A stretch of DNA of 64,000 nucleotides, taken from assembly GCA_003506435.1 (NCBI GenBank), contig DOAQ01000012.1:62001-126000 (forward strand), written 5' to 3'. The DNA comes from Prolixibacteraceae bacterium. Lineage in GTDB: Bacteria; Bacteroidota; Bacteroidia; Bacteroidales; Prolixibacteraceae. Below, piece after piece: positions 60,889 through 64,000 of this stretch. Below the pieces are notes generated by a model, which worked only from the letters and a program-made list of their open reading frames with translations, did not search any database and was not told the origin of the DNA. Made by a program: the position numbers and the translations under genes. Position 1 is the first letter of the stretch. Each line of letters starts with the position of its first letter.

Positions 60889-61305
60889 TTACTCAATTAT
60901 CCTGATTTCCGATTCCATTTTCAGGGCATTGCGATAAACGGCGCTTACACCGCAATATTTTTCCTGCGAAAGGTCGATAGCTTTTTGTAGTTTATCAACC
61001 GGTAGATCTTTTCCTTTGAACTGGTAAATAACCTTCATTTGCGTATATTTTTTCGGATCGCTGTCGGCCACATCTCCTTCCACAATAACATTGAATGCTT
61101 CGGGCTCAATTTTCATTTTTCTCAGAATAGAAATTACATCCATCCCGGTACAACCGGCCAGCGCTACCAGCATGAGTTTTTTCGGCCTTGGGCCCCGGTC
61201 GTTACCTCCCGATTCGGATGCGGTATCAAGAGTCAGTACATGTCCGTCCAATTCGGTTTCAAAAGTCATACTTTCTTTCCATGCTAAATCAATTGTGTGC
61301 TTCAT
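60889..61305 (-). CDS. OsmC-family peroxide-handling protein
   Basis: A 138-residue OsmC/Ohr-type protein. The two redox cysteines are C52 (LAGCTGMDVISIL) and C118 (QEKYCGVSAVYRNA); the catalytic arginine usually earlier in OsmC could be R40 in DRGPRPKKLMLVALAG. Dimeric OsmC proteins reduce organic hydroperoxides with thiols. The spacing fits the YhfA-like OsmC subgroup, whose substrate is less clear. It is transcribed divergently from the Crp/Fnr regulator. Confidence 0.92.
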   Translation of the reverse strand: MKHTIDLAWKESMTFETELDGHVLTLDTASESGGNDRGPRPKKLMLVALAGCTGMDVISILRKMKIEPEAFNVIVEGDVADSDPKKYTQMKVIYQFKGKDLPVDKLQKAIDLSQEKYCGVSAVYRNALKMESEIRIIE

Positions 61306-61466
61306 AATACTATCTTTTTTTTGTGGTTATTCTTTTATTTGTTTTTATTTGTCGCAACAAACCTAATATATTTAAATATATAAATTAATCGTTTCTGAAG
61401 AAGAAAAGTTCATTGTATCTTTAAATTTAATTTCAAATAGTTTTTCATTAAATAAAACAGAGGGTG

Positions 61467-62168
61467 ATGAGAAGCACTATCAAGAGACCAACCGACGAGG
61501 AAGCCGATCTTTCAGGTTTTCAGTTATTCAAAAAATTAACCGACCAGGAATTTGCACAGTTGAATTTCGACAAAACCTGCTCGCTTTATAAAAAAGGAAA
61601 TATTATTTATCGCGAAGGCAGCCGTTTAACCGGATTCTATTGCATTACAAGGGGTATCCTGAAAATTTTTAAAACCGGAATTGACGGAAAGGAACAGATT
61701 ATACGTTTCGTCAAAAAGGGCGATATTATTGCATACCGTTCGTTGCTAAGCCAGGAACTGGCATGTACCACGGCAAAGGTTATCGATGAAGCTGTACTCT
61801 GCCACATTCCGTATCAAACCCTTTTGTACCTGATTCAAAATAACTGGCAGTTTTCGCACCACATGCTGCAGATTGTTTGCCGCGAATTGCGCGAAGCCAA
61901 CGATTACATAACCGACATTGCCCAGAAAACGGTCCGTGAACGTCTGGCCGAAGTTTTACTCCTCCTGAAGGATAATTTCAACCTGGACAATACCAATACC
62001 CTGCAAATTTCGCTGACCCGCGAAGAATTGGCCAACATGGTTGGAACAGCTACAGAAAGTGTGATCCGCCTGTTGTCGGAATTTAAACAAGACAAGCTAA
62101 TTGACCTGCAAGGCCGCAAAATTAAATTTCTGGATGTGCCAAAACTAAACCGGGTTGCCAATCTGTAA
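61467..62168 (+). CDS. Crp/Fnr-family transcriptional regulator
   Basis: A 233-residue regulator from ATG 61467, preceded by GAGGGTG, a better than usual ribosome site here. The cyclic-nucleotide-type sensory barrel covers about 15-125 (CSLYKKGNIIYREGSRLTGF, then IIRFVKKGDIIAYRSLLSQE). A long helix leads to the DNA-binding winged helix (about 160-225; LTREELANMVGTATESVIRL). The N-terminal FNR cysteine cluster is absent, so it is not an FNR-type oxygen sensor. It faces osmC divergently and is followed by an intrinsic terminator. Target genes unknown, osmC being the natural first candidate. Confidence 0.92.
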   Translation: MRSTIKRPTDEEADLSGFQLFKKLTDQEFAQLNFDKTCSLYKKGNIIYREGSRLTGFYCITRGILKIFKTGIDGKEQIIRFVKKGDIIAYRSLLSQELACTTAKVIDEAVLCHIPYQTLLYLIQNNWQFSHHMLQIVCRELREANDYITDIAQKTVRERLAEVLLLLKDNFNLDNTNTLQISLTREELANMVGTATESVIRLLSEFKQDKLIDLQGRKIKFLDVPKLNRVANL

Positions 62169-62190
62169 AACCTGTAAACAAGATACACCC

Positions 62191-62217
62191 AGCCTGGCCG
62201 AAACGCCGGGCTTTTTT
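62191..62217 (+). terminator. Intrinsic terminator of the Crp/Fnr gene
   Basis: AGCCTGGC (62191-62198) pairs with GCCGGGCT (62205-62212), one G-T wobble, loop CGAAAC, then a run of six T residues. Textbook form, 22 bases past the stop. Confidence 0.88.
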
Positions 62218-62391
62218 ATGAAATTTCAGGTCGAAGCAGATTTTTTTTTCGTAAACATCGGGGAATTGCATTTGTTACATCAACCAAATTACCCGAAACC
62301 ACTTGATGAATAAAAAACATACGGATATATAATATTTCTAATCAATAGTTTCCGTAATTTTAATAGCTGTTTCATCAAAAACCGGAAAACT

Positions 62392-63201
62392 ATGGAAAAT
62401 GATTCAACCACCATTACGAAACCCCAAAAGCTGGATAATAAATTTTACGAGCAAGAACTTAACAAATTGCAGATCGAACTGGTAAAACTTCAGGAGTGGA
62501 TCAAACTGAAAGGATTAAAAGTGGTTGTCATTTTTGAAGGGCGCGATGCGGCTGGCAAAGGCGGAACGATTAAAAGCATTATCCAGTCGCTCAATCCGCG
62601 CATTTGCCGGGTGGTAGCGCTCGGAACCCCCACCGACAAGGAAAAAACACAATGGTACTTTCAGCGCTATGTACACCACCTGCCCGCAGCCGGAGAAATG
62701 GTGCTTTTCGACCGGAGCTGGTACAACCGTGCAGGCGTTGAGCAAGTGATGGGATTCTGTACTTCAGAAGAATACTGGGAATTTTTGCGCTCGTGCCCAA
62801 ATTTTGAACGGATGTTGATCCGCTCGGGAATCATCCTGATAAAATATTGGTTCTCGGTAAGCGAAGAAGAACAGGAAAAACGGTTTCAGTCGCGGATAAA
62901 TGACCCGACCAAACGATGGAAACTGAGTCCAATGGATCTGAAATCGCGAGAATTATTTGTGGAATTCTCGAAGGCAAAAGACGAGATGTTTGCGTACACC
63001 GACACGAAAATTTCTCCCTGGTATATGGTTGAAGCCGATGACAAAAAACGGGCACGGTTAAATTGCATCAGCCATTTGCTTTCGTGCATCCCATACGAAG
63101 ATTTGACGCCCGAACCATTTGAACTGACCGAGCGGAAAGACAGCAAAGGATATGTCCGCCCACCGTTGGACGAAATGACCTATGTTCCGAATAAGTACTG
63201 A
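62392..63201 (+). CDS. ppk2: Polyphosphate kinase 2, class I
   Basis: A 269-residue PPK2 that moves phosphate between inorganic polyphosphate and nucleoside diphosphates (ADP or GDP to the triphosphate). Walker A is GRDAAGKGG at residues 50-58; the lid/Walker B part is LFDRSWYNRAGVEQVMGF at about 105-122, and RWKLSPMDLKSRE is the basic lid module. A single PPK2 domain with an N-terminal extension of about 20 residues fits class I. The classic PPK2 aspartate after the Walker A glycine is intact (D52). Single gene with its own upstream region of about 170 bases after the Crp/Fnr terminator. Confidence 0.94.
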   Translation: MENDSTTITKPQKLDNKFYEQELNKLQIELVKLQEWIKLKGLKVVVIFEGRDAAGKGGTIKSIIQSLNPRICRVVALGTPTDKEKTQWYFQRYVHHLPAAGEMVLFDRSWYNRAGVEQVMGFCTSEEYWEFLRSCPNFERMLIRSGIILIKYWFSVSEEEQEKRFQSRINDPTKRWKLSPMDLKSRELFVEFSKAKDEMFAYTDTKISPWYMVEADDKKRARLNCISHLLSCIPYEDLTPEPFELTERKDSKGYVRPPLDEMTYVPNKY

Positions 63202-63428
63202 TTTTAGTAATCATTCAAACAGAAGAATCTCTTGCTTGTTTCAGGTGTTTCCATTTTCTAGAAGTCATTTTTTCCTGTTCTCCTGAATTTATACTTTTTG
63301 TGGCAAAGCACGATACATCAGGAACTTTACCATCGCTAACCGGACAAATCGTCTTATTAACCGATTATCACAGGAAAAAAAGAACCGAACCAATTAGTAT
63401 TGCAATAAAAAAACTGAAAACAGAAACT

Positions 63429-63989
63429 ATGGAATATTCAAAAGTTTGCCCGTGGTGGATGGGGTACATGCTTCTGGTCCCGATCCGGAAATTCAGCCAC
63501 AATCCCCAAAAGATTTTAAGTCCGTATTTGAAACCCGGTATGCGTGTTATTGACTTTGGCTGCGCCATGGGCTATTTCAGCCTGCCGATGGCTCAAATGG
63601 TAGGCAGCTCCGGGAAAGTGTACTGTTTCGATATTCAGCAAAAAATGTTGGATAAACTGAAGTGCAGAGCTGAAAAGGCAGGCGTCCGGGAAATTATTGA
63701 ACCGAAGCTGATTGCCGGAAATGAGAGTGATTTTGAAGGCATGGAACAATCGGCCGATTTTGCCCTGTTATTTGCTGTTGCCCACGAAGTACCCGACCGG
63801 AAAAAATTGTTCGCAGATCTTTACCGGATGCTAAAACCTCAATCGTTTCTGTATTTTGCAGAACCTCCCGGCCATGTGAAAAAAGAAGAATTCCAACAAT
63901 CGGTATCGCTTGCCGAACAGGCAGGATTTAACGTTCTTGGCCCGGCAAATGTCAGTAAAACACACTCGGTAATATTGCAAAAATTATAA
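63429..63989 (+). CDS. Class I SAM-dependent methyltransferase
   Basis: A 186-residue methyltransferase from ATG 63429 (MEYSKVCPWWMGYMLL). A longer frame from GTG 63300 overlaps a TATACTTTTTG promoter-like stretch and adds residues that do not resemble the family. The SAM-binding motif I is VIDFGCAMGYFSLPMA at about 45-60, motif II CFDIQQKMLDKLK follows, and ALLFAVAHEVPD is motif IV. The N-terminal CPWW plus NPQKILSPYLKPG is a recurring form in Bacteroidota and Firmicutes methyltransferases of unknown target (small molecule or metal-related). Last gene of the window, 11 bases before the edge. Confidence 0.85.
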   Translation: MEYSKVCPWWMGYMLLVPIRKFSHNPQKILSPYLKPGMRVIDFGCAMGYFSLPMAQMVGSSGKVYCFDIQQKMLDKLKCRAEKAGVREIIEPKLIAGNESDFEGMEQSADFALLFAVAHEVPDRKKLFADLYRMLKPQSFLYFAEPPGHVKKEEFQQSVSLAEQAGFNVLGPANVSKTHSVILQKL

Positions 63990-64000
63990 GCTACGATTCA

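Noticed and set aside
63300..63428. GTG start for the last methyltransferase
   Set aside because: It overlaps a likely -7 box and adds residues unlike the family; ATG 63429 gives the expected CPWW start.
1..64000. tRNA or rRNA genes
   Set aside because: I checked the intergenic gaps by eye; the cloverleaf-like elements lack the T-arm and anticodon-arm consensus of tRNA.

Overview
The window reads as chromosome of a member of the Bacteroidota, most likely a free-living or sediment Bacteroidales/Marinilabiliales type (Prolixibacteraceae-like). The signs are two SusC/SusD pairs each driven by an ECF sigma/FecR pair, a PorZ-type type IX secretion protein, Bacteroidota-style -7 boxes (TAnnTTTG), many Tat-exported Gfo/Idh/MocA proteins, and near absence of strong Shine-Dalgarno sites. 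No rRNA, tRNA, CRISPR array or intact insertion sequence was seen. Species is not assigned.

Region 1 (1-28.6 kb, all minus strand) is glycan-use territory holding two polysaccharide utilisation loci. PUL B (28.6 down to 9.3 kb) is complete: sigma, FecR, SusC, SusD, then seven enzymes (GH42-like, DUF6259-like, GH99-like/WbsX, GH78 rhamnosidase, GH65-like, a clan GH-A hydrolase, GH16), mostly 5-50 bp apart. PUL A (8.9 kb down to 1) has sigma, FecR, SusC, SusD, a secreted metallophosphoesterase and a TIM-barrel-like protein cut by the window edge. In both loci a hairpin separates fecR from susC and another follows susD, so each locus is probably several transcripts or an attenuated one.

Region 2 (28.6-41 kb) is mainly housekeeping: rdgB, a YfhO-like membrane protein, porZ, an overlapping two-gene module of an unknown protein plus a PIN-domain protein wedged between porZ and recO, an aminotransferase homologue that has lost its PLP lysine, and a minus-strand operon of two SPOR proteins and a MEMO-AMMECR1 fusion.

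Region 3 (41.2-48.9 kb) is one plus-strand operon: small membrane protein, TonB-dependent receptor, AmpG/RhtX-like permease, then hemN, hemY and hemH, the last three steps of haem synthesis. Uptake genes joined to late haem genes suggest porphyrin salvage. Region 4 (47.8-51.9 kb) is rich in palindromic intergenic repeats and holds a conserved hypothetical gene and a very AT-rich gene with an HsdR_N-like PD-(D/E)XK nuclease domain.

Region 5 (51.9-64 kb) holds an aldehyde dehydrogenase; a Tat-exported Gfo/Idh/MocA-isomerase-Gfo/Idh/MocA operon facing a membrane-anchored DNA-binding regulator; a pirin/YceI/AraC/OsmC stress-type group; a Crp/Fnr regulator; a class I polyphosphate kinase 2; and a SAM methyltransferase. 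Function calls rest on reading motifs by eye; no database search was run.
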